A program made the translations under genes and the position numbers. From contig JAZNZY010000038.1 of assembly GCA_045595165.1 (NCBI GenBank), positions 1-48,314 of the forward strand: a stretch of 48,314 nucleotides of DNA, given 5' to 3'. Below are positions 26,256 to 35,459 of the stretch, piece after piece (the first letter of the stretch is position 1; each line of letters starts with the position of its first letter). A model generated the notes under the pieces. The model was not told the origin of the DNA. It did not search any database and worked only from the letters and a program-made list of their open reading frames with translations. This DNA comes from SFLA01 sp045595165. GTDB taxonomy: Bacteria; Bacillota; Clostridia; Oscillospirales; CAG-382.

Positions 26256-27056
26256 GTGGACAGTTTAAGTGATTGTTTAGACCGATTTATTGAATTTACC
26301 GCTTGGGAAATGACAAAACCCAAAGCTTACGGCCCATTTCACCTCATTTTCACTTTCGCAGGCGTTTCTTTGCTTCTCCTTCTTGCGTGGAAATTACGCA
26401 ATATCGGCGAGAGGGGCAACAGGATACTTCTTATCAGCGTCAGCTCGTTTTTGATAATAACGGAAGTGTACAAACAGCTTTTTTATTATTTTCATATGGA
26501 AAACGAAGAGTACAACTTCGGTATTTTTCCCTTTCACCTCTGTAGTGTGCCTATGTATTTGTGTCTTATCGCCGCCCTTATCAAGCCGGGAAAGATTAGG
26601 GACGGTATGTATTCCTTTATGACCACCTTTAATCTTTTGGGCGGAATAATGGCATTTATTGAGCCGTCCGGTATCGTTCACAGCCATCTAACACTTACAA
26701 TTCACGCCTTTCTGTGGCATCTCACCCTCATTTTCGTAGGTGCATATCTGCTTATGTCCGGCAGATACGCCAAAACCAATAAAGATTATTGGGGCGCCGT
26801 TGCAACGTTTGTTGTACTGTGTGTTATAGCTTTTTGCATAAATCTTTCCTTGTGGGAGGTTTCGGATGGCGGAATAAATATGTTCTTCGTCGGTCCCAGA
26901 AATTCGTCCTTAATAGTATTCAAGCAGATTTCCGAGAGATTCGGCTGGTATGTAAGCACTGTATTGTACATCCCCACGGTTTGTCTGGGCGCATATCTTG
27001 TCTTTTTACCAGCACATTTACGTTATAAGAAAAAGCTTAAGAATGTAAAAGCATAA
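26256..27056 (+). CDS. YwaF/TIGR02206-type integral membrane protein
   Basis: 266 residues from GTG 26256, with GAGGCG 8-13 bases upstream and its own promoter. About seven hydrophobic helices; the segment FGIFPFHLCSVPMYLCLI and later LTIHAFLWHLTLIF carry the conserved His residues of the YwaF (TIGR02206) family. Function is unknown in bacteria; the fold is related to eukaryotic TMEM164. No neighbour suggests a pathway. Confidence 0.8.
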   Translation: MDSLSDCLDRFIEFTAWEMTKPKAYGPFHLIFTFAGVSLLLLLAWKLRNIGERGNRILLISVSSFLIITEVYKQLFYYFHMENEEYNFGIFPFHLCSVPMYLCLIAALIKPGKIRDGMYSFMTTFNLLGGIMAFIEPSGIVHSHLTLTIHAFLWHLTLIFVGAYLLMSGRYAKTNKDYWGAVATFVVLCVIAFCINLSLWEVSDGGINMFFVGPRNSSLIVFKQISERFGWYVSTVLYIPTVCLGAYLVFLPAHLRYKKKLKNVKA

Positions 27057-27111
27057 TTACAACTCAAATTCTTATAATATCAATATAAATTTCAAATCAG
27101 GGGAGTCCTAT

Positions 27112-28704
27112 ATGAACAATAAGCAGGAAAACTTTTTAAATCTTGTAATATATCAGATATATCCTCGCAGCTTTATGGATTCAAATAACGATGGTATAGG
27201 CGATATCCGCGGTATTATCAATAAGCTTGATCATATTTGTGAGCTGGGTGCAAATGCCATATGGCTTTGTCCTTGCTATAAAAGCCCCAACAAGGATAAC
27301 GGCTACGATGTTGCCGATTACCGTGAGATAATGGACGAATTCGGAACAATGGACGATATGCGTGAGCTTATACGGGAAATGCACTCCCGCGGTATGAAGC
27401 TTATAATGGACCTTGTTCCCAACCATACTTCCGATCAGCACAAATGGTTTTTGGAATCCAAAAAGTCCAAAGACAATCCCTACAGCGATTATTACTATTG
27501 GTTTGATAAGCCCATTAACGATTGGCGCGCCAGCTTCGGCGGCTCTGTCTGGGAGTATGTTCCCGAAAGAGATCAGTATTACCTCCATTCATATACCATA
27601 GGTCAGCCCGATCTTAACTGGGATAATCCCAAGGTAGTTAAAGAAATGCAGGACGTGGTGGATTTTTGGGTTGATATGGGCGCCGACGGCTTCAGAATAG
27701 ACGTTATCGACCAGATCTCCAAAGATTTTGAAAAAGGAAGAAACTGCTTCGGTCCCAACCTGCATAAATATATCAATCTTCTGTTTGGCAGAGAGAAAAC
27801 AGCTCATTTGTTCACCGTTGGCGAATGCTGGGCAAACGATATAGAAGAAATAAAGCGTCATATAGATGCGGAGAGAAACGAGCTTTCAACGCTGTTCCAG
27901 TTTGATCATCTTGAAGCAGGAAGAAGCGAAAAGTTTACTCCTATGGAGGATTCACTCCGTTCAGTAAGAGATATACTTGTTAAATGGCAAACACTTACAG
28001 GTCAGCACGATCTGCTTTATTCGTTGTTTACGGATAACCACGATAACCCTCCGTTTATTTCCCGTGCCGGTAACGATAAAGAACTGCGTTATGAATCCGC
28101 AACCTGCATTGCCGCAATGTTTTATCTGCTTAAAGGTGTCCCCTTTATTTATCAGGGCCAGGAATTCGGTATAGCCTCTTCTCATTACGATGATATGTCT
28201 TTCTTCGACGATGTCGAAAGCTTTGATATGTTTAACCGTCTTGTTGAAAGCGGACTAACAGAAAAAGAAGCTGTTGAAAAAATCAATTTCGGAGGCAGAG
28301 ATAATGCCCGCCGTCCCGTCCCCTGGAATGGCGGTGTCGGAGGCGGATTTTCCAAAGCAAAAACCTGGATACCTTTGTCCTCCCGAATTGACGAGATAAA
28401 TCTTGAAAACGATATCAATTCCGAAAAATCAATTTTCGGTTTTTACAAACGGCTTCTTGCCCTTCGCAAAGAAAATGAAGCATTTATTAAAGGCGAATTC
28501 ACCGTTCTTTCCTGTGAAGAGGATAATTTCTTTATCTACACCCGTGTCTATAACGGCGAGAGATTCACCGTAGTATGTAATTTTGAGCAGGAAACCGCTG
28601 TAGATTGCAGCCCTTTCGGCACTCTCGTTCTTGCAAACTATAAGGACCGCACGGGTGCAGAAGAAACTTTCCGGCCTTATGAAATCGCAGTATACAGAGG
28701 ATAG
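27112..28704 (+). CDS. GH13 alpha-glucosidase, oligo-1,6-glucosidase-like
   Basis: 530-residue cytoplasmic GH13 enzyme without signal peptide. Conserved regions: DLVPNHTSD (100-108), DGFRIDVID with nucleophile D197, TVGECW with acid/base E238, and TDNHDNPPF with D311. The residue after the nucleophile is Val198, the state linked to alpha-1,6 (isomaltase) preference, whereas alpha-1,4 enzymes usually have Ala or Thr; this assignment is from family knowledge. It probably hydrolyses isomalto-oligosaccharides taken up by the cell, but no transporter is in the window. AGGGGAG precedes the ATG. A small gene follows 4 bases later. Confidence 0.93.
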   Translation: MNNKQENFLNLVIYQIYPRSFMDSNNDGIGDIRGIINKLDHICELGANAIWLCPCYKSPNKDNGYDVADYREIMDEFGTMDDMRELIREMHSRGMKLIMDLVPNHTSDQHKWFLESKKSKDNPYSDYYYWFDKPINDWRASFGGSVWEYVPERDQYYLHSYTIGQPDLNWDNPKVVKEMQDVVDFWVDMGADGFRIDVIDQISKDFEKGRNCFGPNLHKYINLLFGREKTAHLFTVGECWANDIEEIKRHIDAERNELSTLFQFDHLEAGRSEKFTPMEDSLRSVRDILVKWQTLTGQHDLLYSLFTDNHDNPPFISRAGNDKELRYESATCIAAMFYLLKGVPFIYQGQEFGIASSHYDDMSFFDDVESFDMFNRLVESGLTEKEAVEKINFGGRDNARRPVPWNGGVGGGFSKAKTWIPLSSRIDEINLENDINSEKSIFGFYKRLLALRKENEAFIKGEFTVLSCEEDNFFIYTRVYNGERFTVVCNFEQETAVDCSPFGTLVLANYKDRTGAEETFRPYEIAVYRG

Positions 28705-28708
28705 CTTT

Positions 28709-28873
28709 ATGGAACCCAAAGATTACACCTTAACACGCATTGAGGGAGAATACGCATATCTCAAACCTGATGACGGCACGGAAGAAGTCTTTATCGCTCT
28801 TGCGTTGCTGCCTGTGGGCGCGGATATCGGCACCCGTCTTCACTGCGAAATGTTTGAATATACGATCATTTAA
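28709..28873 (+). CDS. Small DUF3006-like protein
   Basis: 54 residues from ATG 28709, with AGAGG 8 bases upstream at the end of the GH13 gene. The pattern I-E-G-(E/D)-Y-A-x-L-x-x-D-D-G followed by L-L-P-x-G-A resembles DUF3006, a small beta-barrel-like domain. Function unknown. It is cotranscribed with the glucosidase gene. Confidence 0.75.
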   Translation: MEPKDYTLTRIEGEYAYLKPDDGTEEVFIALALLPVGADIGTRLHCEMFEYTII

Positions 28874-28876
28874 CTA

Positions 28877-28905
28877 TTGATATTATTTTTCCCTTGTGAT
28901 ATACT
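28877..28905 (+). promoter_or_regulatory. Promoter of ddh
   Basis: TTGATA (28877-28882), 17 bases, TATACT (28900-28905), 32 bases before the ddh ATG. Confidence 0.65.
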
Positions 28906-28937
28906 TTTTTCATGTTTTTTGAAAGGTAGTTTTATTT

Positions 28938-29918
28938 ATGAGCATTCGTATAGGTATTTACGGCTACGGCAATCTTGGCAGAGGAGTTGTATCTGCTATA
29001 AAGCAAAACAGCGATATGACACTTGCCGCAATTTTTACCCGCCGCGATCCCGCTTCCCTTAAAATTGATGATGCTTCTATCCGCGTTCTCCGTACCGAGG
29101 AAGCTGAAAATATGGTGGATGATATTGACGTTATGATACTTTGCGGAGGAAGCGCAACAGACCTTCCCGTGCAAACACCCGCTCTTTCCCGTCTGTTCAA
29201 CTGTGTAGATAGCTTTGATAATCACTCCCGAATTCCCGAGCATTTTGCCGCTGTTGACAAAACAGCGACCGAAACAGGTCATCTTACCCTTATTTCTTGC
29301 GGATGGGACCCCGGTATGTTTTCTCTTAACCGCTTATACGCATCCGCTATACTGCCCGAAGGAAACGATTACACCTTCTGGGGCAAAGGTATAAGCCAGG
29401 GACATTCCGATGCTATCCGCCGTATTGAAGGCGTTTTGGATGCACGTCAGTACACTATTCCCGTTGAGGAAGCAATCGAGTCTGTAAGGAGAGGGGAAAA
29501 CCCAACTCTTTCGGCAGGTGAAAAGCACACCCGCGAATGTTTTGTTGTAGCAGAGGACGGCGCAGATAAAGCCCGCATAGAGCACGAGATAAAAACTATG
29601 CCCGCATATTTCGCGGATTATAATACTACCGTACACTTTATTTCCGCAGAGGAGCTTAAAGCTAATCATTCCGCAATGTATCACGGCGGAGTAGTTATAC
29701 GTTCAGGCAATACCGGCGGCGGTAATAACCACGTTATCGAATACAGCTTGAAGCTTGATTCCAACCCCGAGTTCACTTCTTCCGTTCTTGTATCCTGCGC
29801 CCGTGCAGTTCACAGAATGGCAGGGGAGGGAATGAGAGGATGTAAAACTATGCTGGACGTTGCTCCCGCATATTTAAGCCCGCTTCCCGCCGATCAATTG
29901 CGTAAAAAGCTTTTATAA
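28938..29918 (+). CDS. ddh: meso-Diaminopimelate dehydrogenase
   Basis: NADPH-dependent one-step formation of meso-DAP from tetrahydrodipicolinate, feeding lysine and peptidoglycan. 326 residues, the family length. The nucleotide loop GIYGYGNLGRGV is at 6-17, and substrate-side segments SCGWDPGMFS and WGKGISQGHSDAIRR are conserved. An AAAGG site precedes the ATG. Tetrahydrodipicolinate and its precursor also supply dipicolinate synthesis (dpaAB elsewhere in the window), but the two loci are separate. A hairpin terminator follows. Confidence 0.95.
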   Translation: MSIRIGIYGYGNLGRGVVSAIKQNSDMTLAAIFTRRDPASLKIDDASIRVLRTEEAENMVDDIDVMILCGGSATDLPVQTPALSRLFNCVDSFDNHSRIPEHFAAVDKTATETGHLTLISCGWDPGMFSLNRLYASAILPEGNDYTFWGKGISQGHSDAIRRIEGVLDARQYTIPVEEAIESVRRGENPTLSAGEKHTRECFVVAEDGADKARIEHEIKTMPAYFADYNTTVHFISAEELKANHSAMYHGGVVIRSGNTGGGNNHVIEYSLKLDSNPEFTSSVLVSCARAVHRMAGEGMRGCKTMLDVAPAYLSPLPADQLRKKLL

Positions 29919-29923
29919 TATTT

Positions 29924-29953
29924 TACCCCGCACTTTGCGGGGTAATGATTTTT
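29924..29953 (+). terminator. Terminator after ddh
   Basis: An 8-bp GC-rich stem (TACCCCGC / GCGGGGTA) with loop ACTTT, then ATGATTTTT. Confidence 0.75.
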
Positions 29954-29965
29954 AAAGAGGTAAAT

Positions 29966-30829
29966 ATGAGCGTTAAACGTTGGATAGAAAAAAACACTTA
30001 TTCGCTTAGTGGAAAAACCGTTGTAATAACCGGCTCAACCGGCGGCTTGGGAAAGGAGATATGCAAGATACTCGTATCCCTCGGAGCTGATCTTGTGCTT
30101 GTGGACAGAAATCCGAATAAATCCGCACAACATCGGGATTTGTTGCTTTCCTTAAACCCGAATATATCCGTAACTCTCGTTACTGCTGATATGGAGGATA
30201 TTGAATCCGTAAAATCCGCCTGCACAGTTCTCAAAGATATAAACTTTTCTTATCTCATACTTAACGCAGGCGCATACGCAATTCCGAGAAATACCTGCTC
30301 AACGGGATATAACAACGTGTTTCAGATCAACTTCGTGTCCCAGTATTACATAGCCCGCACCTTTGCACCTTTGTTAAAAGAAAGGGAAGGCAAGATCATC
30401 GCCGTGGGAAGCATTGCTCATAATTACTCAGTAATCGATAAAAACGATATCGATTTCTCCACCCGTGAAAGATCCAATCTCGTGTACGGAAATTCAAAAC
30501 GGTATCTGATGTGTGCAATGTATAAGCTTGGTATGGACACGGGTGTGAACATCTCTGTAACGCATCCCGGTATCACCTTTACGAATATCACCGCCCATTA
30601 TCCTCCCCTTATTTTCGCTGTTATAAAGCATCCTATGAAGGTGATATTTATGTCTGCACGTAAGGCTTGTCTTTCGGTTGTAAAAGGCGTTTTTGATACC
30701 TGTGAAAAATTCCGGTGGATAGGACCGCGTATTTTCGATATCTGGGGTATGCCGAGAAAAAGAAAGCTCAAAACCATATCCGAAGATGAATTTTCCTTCG
30801 TTTCATCGGTGTGCGATGATCTGTTTTAA
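29966..30829 (+). CDS. Short-chain dehydrogenase/reductase
   Basis: 287 residues from ATG 29966, chosen because GAGG ends 5 bases before it; an ATG at 29945 lies upstream of that site. Nucleotide motif TGSTGGLG (22-29), NAG at 100-102, and catalytic Ser149, Tyr174, Lys178 (YGNSK) are complete. The form resembles retinol-dehydrogenase-like SDRs with a long C-terminal tail. The substrate cannot be assigned; neighbours give no hint. Confidence 0.9.
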   Translation: MSVKRWIEKNTYSLSGKTVVITGSTGGLGKEICKILVSLGADLVLVDRNPNKSAQHRDLLLSLNPNISVTLVTADMEDIESVKSACTVLKDINFSYLILNAGAYAIPRNTCSTGYNNVFQINFVSQYYIARTFAPLLKEREGKIIAVGSIAHNYSVIDKNDIDFSTRERSNLVYGNSKRYLMCAMYKLGMDTGVNISVTHPGITFTNITAHYPPLIFAVIKHPMKVIFMSARKACLSVVKGVFDTCEKFRWIGPRIFDIWGMPRKRKLKTISEDEFSFVSSVCDDLF

Positions 30830-30840
30830 CCTATTTCTCA

Positions 30841-30869
30841 TTGACAATTTATACATTATGATGTAAAAT
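30841..30869 (+). promoter_or_regulatory. Promoter of tldD-tldE
   Basis: TTGACA (30841-30846), 17 bases, TAAAAT (30864-30869), 31 bases before the tldD ATG. Confidence 0.8.
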
Positions 30870-30900
30870 ATATTCATTAAACAATTAGGGAGGACAATAT

Positions 30901-32283
30901 ATGCTTTCGAAAGCTTTATGCTCCGATATTATAGCAAAGGCTATGTCTACCGGAGCTGATTTCGCCGAAGTTTATCAGGAGCTTACCCGCGGTAACGTGA
31001 TCAAGCTCATCGGCGGTAAAATTGACGCTATTGACGATACCGTAATTTCAGGTGTAGGTGTCCGCGCTTTTCTCGGAACACGTACCGTTTACGCTACCAC
31101 TACCGATCTTTCCCGTGAAGGTCTGCTTCGCTGTGCTTCTGCGGTTGCTGATACCATCGCTCAGTCCAAGGCTGAGGTTTCAATCAACCTTACTGAGCGT
31201 ATTTTTCCCAATGTTCACGGCGTAAAACGTCTTCCCGGTGATGCTCCCGTAAACGAGCGTATCGGTATTCTTAAGGAAGCTTGCTTTGCCGCAAAGGAAT
31301 ACGATGAACGTATCGTTCAGGTTCAGGGAAACCTTATTTCCATCGATCATTCCATTCTCGTTGCAAACAGCGAAGAATTGTATACTACCGACCGCCACGT
31401 GCGTACCCGTCTGGCTGTTTCCGCTATCGCCTCCAACGGCACGGAGAATCAGTACGGCTTTTTCGGTCCCGGCAGAGCTATGGGTCTGGAAATGTTTGAA
31501 ACCGTCAATCCCGCAGAAACCGGTGTTCGTGCCGCACGTCAGGCTATCGTAAACCTTGGCGCAGTTCCTTGTCCCGCAGGACAAATGCCCGTAGCAATCG
31601 ATAACGGCTTTGGCGGCGTTATTTTCCACGAAGCATGCGGACATTCTCTTGAGGCGACCTCCGTTGCTATCGGCGCATCTCAGATGTGCGGTAAGATGGG
31701 ACAGAAGATCGCAAACGAAAAGGTTACCGCCATAGACGACGGCACCATTCCCAACGCTTGGGGTTCTATAAATATCGATGACGAAGGTCATCCTTCACAG
31801 AAAAACGTTCTTATCGAAAACGGTATTCTTAAATCATATATGGTTGACCGTCTTGGTTCCCGCCGTATGGGCGTTCCTTCTACCGGCTCCGGCCGACGTC
31901 AGGGATATATGTATGAGCCCACTTCCCGTATGACAAACACGTATATTGCCAACGGACCCGATAAAAACGAAGATATCATCGCTTCTATCGAATACGGACT
32001 CTATGCCGCAAGTATGGGCGGCGGAAGCGTAAACCCTGTAAACGGTGCTTTTAACTTTGCTGTTAACGAAGGATATATTATCCGCAACGGTAAGATCTGC
32101 GAACCCGTACGCGGCGCATCTCTTATCGGCACGGGCAGCCAGATCATTCAGGATATCGATATGGTCGGTCAGAATCTTGAGCTTGGGCAGGGAATGTGCG
32201 GCTCCAGTTCGGGAAGTGTTCCCACCAACGTCGGTCAGCCTCTTATCAGAGTTTCCAAAATCACCGTGGGCGGCGTAGGTTAA
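30901..32283 (+). CDS. tldD: TldD-type metalloprotease subunit
   Basis: Catalytic half of the TldD/TldE heterodimer, which cleaves unfolded or linear peptides inside a closed chamber and matures some RiPPs. 460 residues. Zinc motif H243-E244-x3-H248 (FHEACGH) is intact, and GSINIDDEG and the GYMYEPTSRMTNTY region are conserved. GGAGG precedes the ATG. Its partner follows 17 bases downstream. No peptide precursor gene is apparent nearby. Confidence 0.95.
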   Translation: MLSKALCSDIIAKAMSTGADFAEVYQELTRGNVIKLIGGKIDAIDDTVISGVGVRAFLGTRTVYATTTDLSREGLLRCASAVADTIAQSKAEVSINLTERIFPNVHGVKRLPGDAPVNERIGILKEACFAAKEYDERIVQVQGNLISIDHSILVANSEELYTTDRHVRTRLAVSAIASNGTENQYGFFGPGRAMGLEMFETVNPAETGVRAARQAIVNLGAVPCPAGQMPVAIDNGFGGVIFHEACGHSLEATSVAIGASQMCGKMGQKIANEKVTAIDDGTIPNAWGSINIDDEGHPSQKNVLIENGILKSYMVDRLGSRRMGVPSTGSGRRQGYMYEPTSRMTNTYIANGPDKNEDIIASIEYGLYAASMGGGSVNPVNGAFNFAVNEGYIIRNGKICEPVRGASLIGTGSQIIQDIDMVGQNLELGQGMCGSSSGSVPTNVGQPLIRVSKITVGGVG

Positions 32284-32300
32284 TAAGGAGGTAAAACATA

Positions 32301-33626
32301 ATGACTTTTGAACAAATTAAAACCGTTGTTGCCGAAGCGGCAAAGCTTTACGGTGTTACACAATACGAGGTTTATTATTCCGAAAGTGAAGGTATGAGTA
32401 CCGAAACACTTAAGGATGAAATAAGCTCCTTCACCTCTGAAAACGCTTCTTCCGTGGATTTTCGTTGCATTATAAACGGCAAAGCAGGATATGCTTCAAC
32501 CCAGCTTCTTGAGGCTGACGAAATTGCAGACCTTGTTAAAAAGGCTGCCGCAAATGCAGCTGTATGCGAAAGCGAAGACGAACTTGAATTCTTTGCGGGA
32601 AGCGAATCCTACGGCGAAGTGAATATGCCCGAACCCGTTATCCCTTCAGCGGCTTCTCTCCGCGAAGCGGCTCTTGCACTTCAGAAAAAGACTTATTCTC
32701 TTTCCGATAAGATCGCGGACGGCACTCAGTCCGCTGTCGGCGCCGCAATAAGCGGAAGCCATATGTATAATTCTCACGGTCTGGAATTATCCGAGCGTTA
32801 CGGCGTAAATTACGGTTACGTTTCGGTTGTGGTACGTGAAGGCGAAGAAAGCGTTTCTGCTTTCAAGGGCGCAAACGGCTCTACATTTGAAGAGCTTGAG
32901 AGCGCTTGCGATAAAGCCGTGAACAAAGCACTTTCCCAGATCGGCGCAGAGCCCGCTCCTACAGGCGAATATCCTATCATTATTGCAAGCGAAACCATGC
33001 GCAGTCTTCTTTCCACATTTGCACCTGTGTTCTCCGCAAAGAATGCAGAAAAAGGACTTTCTCTTCTCAAAGGTAAGGAAGGCGAGGCTATCGCCGCAGA
33101 GTGCGTTTCTATTGTTGACGATCCCTTCAGACCCGGCTCCGTACAGTCCGCATTTGACGGCGAGGGTGTTGCTACCTATACCAAGAACGTAGTTGAAAAC
33201 GGTGTTCTCAACACCCTGCTTTATAACCTTTCTTCCGCAAAGAAGGCAGGGAAGACCACTACCGGCAACGGTAACCATTCCAACGGTATCCGTTATCACA
33301 ATTTCTATATCAAGCCCGGTACTGCCACCCGCGAGGAGCTTCTTAAAACGGCAGACGGCGGTATTTTCATTACCGAGTTCAAGGGCTTGCACGCAGGCGC
33401 AAACGCCGCCACAGGCGATTTCTCGGTTGAGAGCGCAGGCTATATGATCGAAAACGGCGCTTTGGGTAAGCCCGTTAAGTCATTTACCGTTGCAGGTAAC
33501 TTTTTTAAGCTTCTTAAAGATATTGCCGCTTTGGGTGATACTGTTGATTTCGGTCTTTCCACTTCTCCCACAGTTTTTGCATCCCCCGATATTTATCTTC
33601 CCAAAATGCCCGTAGCAGGTAAATAA
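32301..33626 (+). CDS. tldE: TldE/PmbA-type non-catalytic partner
   Basis: 441 residues of the PmbA/TldE family. It lacks the HExxxH motif, as expected of the partner subunit, but keeps the family segments SKKAG-like SSAKKAGKTTTGN and GIRYHNFYIKPG. A GGAGG site lies before ATG 32301. It is cotranscribed with tldD and ends at a terminator. Confidence 0.92.
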   Translation: MTFEQIKTVVAEAAKLYGVTQYEVYYSESEGMSTETLKDEISSFTSENASSVDFRCIINGKAGYASTQLLEADEIADLVKKAAANAAVCESEDELEFFAGSESYGEVNMPEPVIPSAASLREAALALQKKTYSLSDKIADGTQSAVGAAISGSHMYNSHGLELSERYGVNYGYVSVVVREGEESVSAFKGANGSTFEELESACDKAVNKALSQIGAEPAPTGEYPIIIASETMRSLLSTFAPVFSAKNAEKGLSLLKGKEGEAIAAECVSIVDDPFRPGSVQSAFDGEGVATYTKNVVENGVLNTLLYNLSSAKKAGKTTTGNGNHSNGIRYHNFYIKPGTATREELLKTADGGIFITEFKGLHAGANAATGDFSVESAGYMIENGALGKPVKSFTVAGNFFKLLKDIAALGDTVDFGLSTSPTVFASPDIYLPKMPVAGK

Positions 33627-33639
33627 GAATATATTAGTA

Positions 33640-33662
33640 AAAGCCCTCGTTTGAGGGCTTTC
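33640..33662 (+). terminator. Terminator after tldE
   Basis: A 9-bp stem (AAAGCCCTC / GAGGGCTTT) with loop GTTT, the right arm itself ending in TTT. Confidence 0.75.
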
Positions 33663-33668
33663 TTGCGC

Positions 33669-33698
33669 AAAAAAACGGACGGGTTTTCCCGTCCGTTT
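33669..33698 (-). terminator. Terminator of the CBM9-like surface protein gene
   Basis: An 11-bp stem (AAACGGACGGG / CCCGTCCGTTT), loop TTTT, followed on the minus strand by seven T. Confidence 0.85.
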
Positions 33699-33714
33699 AA
33701 ATTATTAAGTTATA

Positions 33715-35289
33715 TTATGCCTTTTTCTTTTTAAGGATAACTACAACTACTACGATAGCAACTATAGCTACAACGCCTGCGATGATACCGATGATAAGAC
33801 CGGTGTTGCCGCCGTCCTCTTCGCCGCTTACGGGAGCGGAGGTGTCAGCGGTGGAATCGTCGGTTGCGGGAACGGATTCGTCCTCGGGTTCGGATTCGGT
33901 GTCAACGGGATCAGATTCTTCGGGGAGAGAAGTATCGTCAGGTTCAACAACGGGAGGTACGTATGCGGGATCAAGCTTCAAGGTGTTGAAGGTGATTTCA
34001 GCGCCGTTTACGGAGAATACGGTGAAGCCGTTAATAACAACAAGACCGTCTTCGTTGGTGCCCATAAGCTCTGCCAACTGTTCGTAGGATATAGCGCCGG
34101 AGTACTCACCGGGCTGAAGGTCATCAGAACCGGATTCGAGAGGTGCATCGGGAATCAGCGTGTGGATCGCATAAGTATCATTGAAGCGGAGGCTGGTGGT
34201 ACCTGCTTCGAAGGAGAAATCGTAAACAAGGTAAGTACCTTCACCAACATAAAGGGTGGTGGGGAACTTTGCAGCTGCAGAGGGCCAAGTGCCGGATTTG
34301 CTACCGCTTACAACGGTCTTGCCCTGAGAATATTCGATATTTACAGAAGCGCCGTCGTGATCAGTCTTTGTCCAAAGGCCGTCGAGCGTGGGGAAAATAT
34401 CGCAAACAGTGTCCATAGCGGTGGGAGCTTCGGGCTCTTCTGTGCTTTCTTCCTGAGTGGGATCCTTAACAAGATCGGAAACCAGCTTGCAGTATGCCAT
34501 ACCGGTTACTTTTTTTGCGCCGGTAAAGTAATCGGAATAGTAAACGTAATCGTTATAATCTCTTTCTTCGCCGGAGTTAGCATAGCCGGTACCGTAGTCA
34601 GAAAGACCGAGCTGGAAGCCGAAGCCGAACAGAGAACCAACCTGACCCTTAACGCCGTTGGGAGCTTCGGAAGTGGTCATTTTGGAAAGAGGGATTTTCT
34701 GCTCGTATACGTCGTAGCCGCCGTCGGTGGTTACTTTGTATTCGAAGCCTTCAAGTCCGGACATTCCACAGAAGTGGTCGGAGATATCGGATTCGGAAGT
34801 CTGAGAAGGATTGATAATGGTCCACTCAAAGATAAACTGTTTGTTATAGAGACCACTCCAGTCCCAGGAACCGTCTTCGGAATTGGGGTTAACGTAGCAT
34901 GCCTTGTAGGGGTCATCGGGACAGATACAAGTCATCATGTGGTGAGCGTTGAATATCCAGTGTTCAGCAGCATTGTCCATGTAAGCAACGTGTTCTCCGT
35001 TACAAACAGCTTTAACTGCTACATAAAGGAAATCGCCCTTCCAGCAGGCCCACAGTTCTATTGTATCGTCAACTGTGCAACCTTCCCATGTGTTAAGATA
35101 GCCGGTGGTATCGTTACCGGTTTTGGTAACGAGTCTGTAACCTTCGGAATCGATTACACCGTCTACTACAGGTGCGGTTTCAGCTTCGTAAATACCGACA
35201 ATGCCTGCAGCAGAGCTTTCAAAAGCAAAAGCAGCGGTAAGACCGAGCACGAGGGTTAAAGTGATTAAAATGCTTAAGAGTTTTTTCAT
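33715..35289 (-). CDS. Secreted, C-terminally anchored protein with DOMON/CBM9-like domain
   Basis: 524 residues from ATG 35289, where AGGAGG lies 6 bases upstream; a longer in-frame start at 35325 would precede that site. A Sec signal peptide (MKKLL...AFAFESSAAG, about 1-28) is followed by a DOMON/CBM9-like beta-sandwich (about 30-270: VVDGVIDSEGY, then D-T-I-E-L-W-A-C-W-K-G-D-F-L-Y-V-A-V). A second beta domain covers about 290-430, then an acidic Pro/Ser/Thr linker, a membrane helix (about 495-519) and KKKKA at the end. It is therefore held in the membrane with its domains outside. Carbohydrate or redox-cofactor binding is possible. It lies divergent from a DtxR-type regulator with a DtxR-box-like dyad between them, so iron control is a testable idea. 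Confidence 0.82.
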   Translation of the reverse strand: MKKLLSILITLTLVLGLTAAFAFESSAAGIVGIYEAETAPVVDGVIDSEGYRLVTKTGNDTTGYLNTWEGCTVDDTIELWACWKGDFLYVAVKAVCNGEHVAYMDNAAEHWIFNAHHMMTCICPDDPYKACYVNPNSEDGSWDWSGLYNKQFIFEWTIINPSQTSESDISDHFCGMSGLEGFEYKVTTDGGYDVYEQKIPLSKMTTSEAPNGVKGQVGSLFGFGFQLGLSDYGTGYANSGEERDYNDYVYYSDYFTGAKKVTGMAYCKLVSDLVKDPTQEESTEEPEAPTAMDTVCDIFPTLDGLWTKTDHDGASVNIEYSQGKTVVSGSKSGTWPSAAAKFPTTLYVGEGTYLVYDFSFEAGTTSLRFNDTYAIHTLIPDAPLESGSDDLQPGEYSGAISYEQLAELMGTNEDGLVVINGFTVFSVNGAEITFNTLKLDPAYVPPVVEPDDTSLPEESDPVDTESEPEDESVPATDDSTADTSAPVSGEEDGGNTGLIIGIIAGVVAIVAIVVVVVILKKKKA

Positions 35290-35325
35290 TTTTTTCCTCC
35301 TAAAATGGTTATTAACTCTGTACAC

Positions 35326-35354
35326 ATATTAACATCAAACACAAAAAATGTCAA
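35326..35354 (-). promoter_or_regulatory. Promoter of the CBM9-like surface protein gene
   Basis: On the minus strand TTGACA (35354-35349), 17 bases, TAATAT (35331-35326), 37 bases before the ATG. Confidence 0.75.
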
Positions 35355-35388
35355 TAGTGTGAACAAACTTAATAGTTTGTATTTTTAA

Positions 35389-35407
35389 TTTGGTCATTTT
35401 GACCAAA
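35389..35407. promoter_or_regulatory. DtxR-box-like 19-bp dyad
   Basis: TTTGGTCATTTTGACCAAA has perfect 8-bp arms around a 3-base centre. Aligned to the DtxR/IdeR consensus TTAGGTTAGCCTAACCTAA it agrees at 12 of 19 positions by my count. It lies between the divergent surface-protein and DtxR-type genes, upstream of both -35 boxes. A second dyad, AATGGT...ACCATT, spans 35438-35461 next to the regulator's promoter, and an ACAAACT/AGTTTGT inverted repeat spans 35363-35380. Confidence 0.5.
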
Positions 35408-35459
35408 ATTTCTCCCCTGTCTTTGTGTATAAGGTTTAATGGTGTGATCAAAATTACCA

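Noticed and set aside
34162..35259. A 365-codon plus-strand frame opposite the CBM9-like gene
   Set aside because: No ribosome site or promoter; the minus-strand frame has signal peptide, domains and anchor in the right order.
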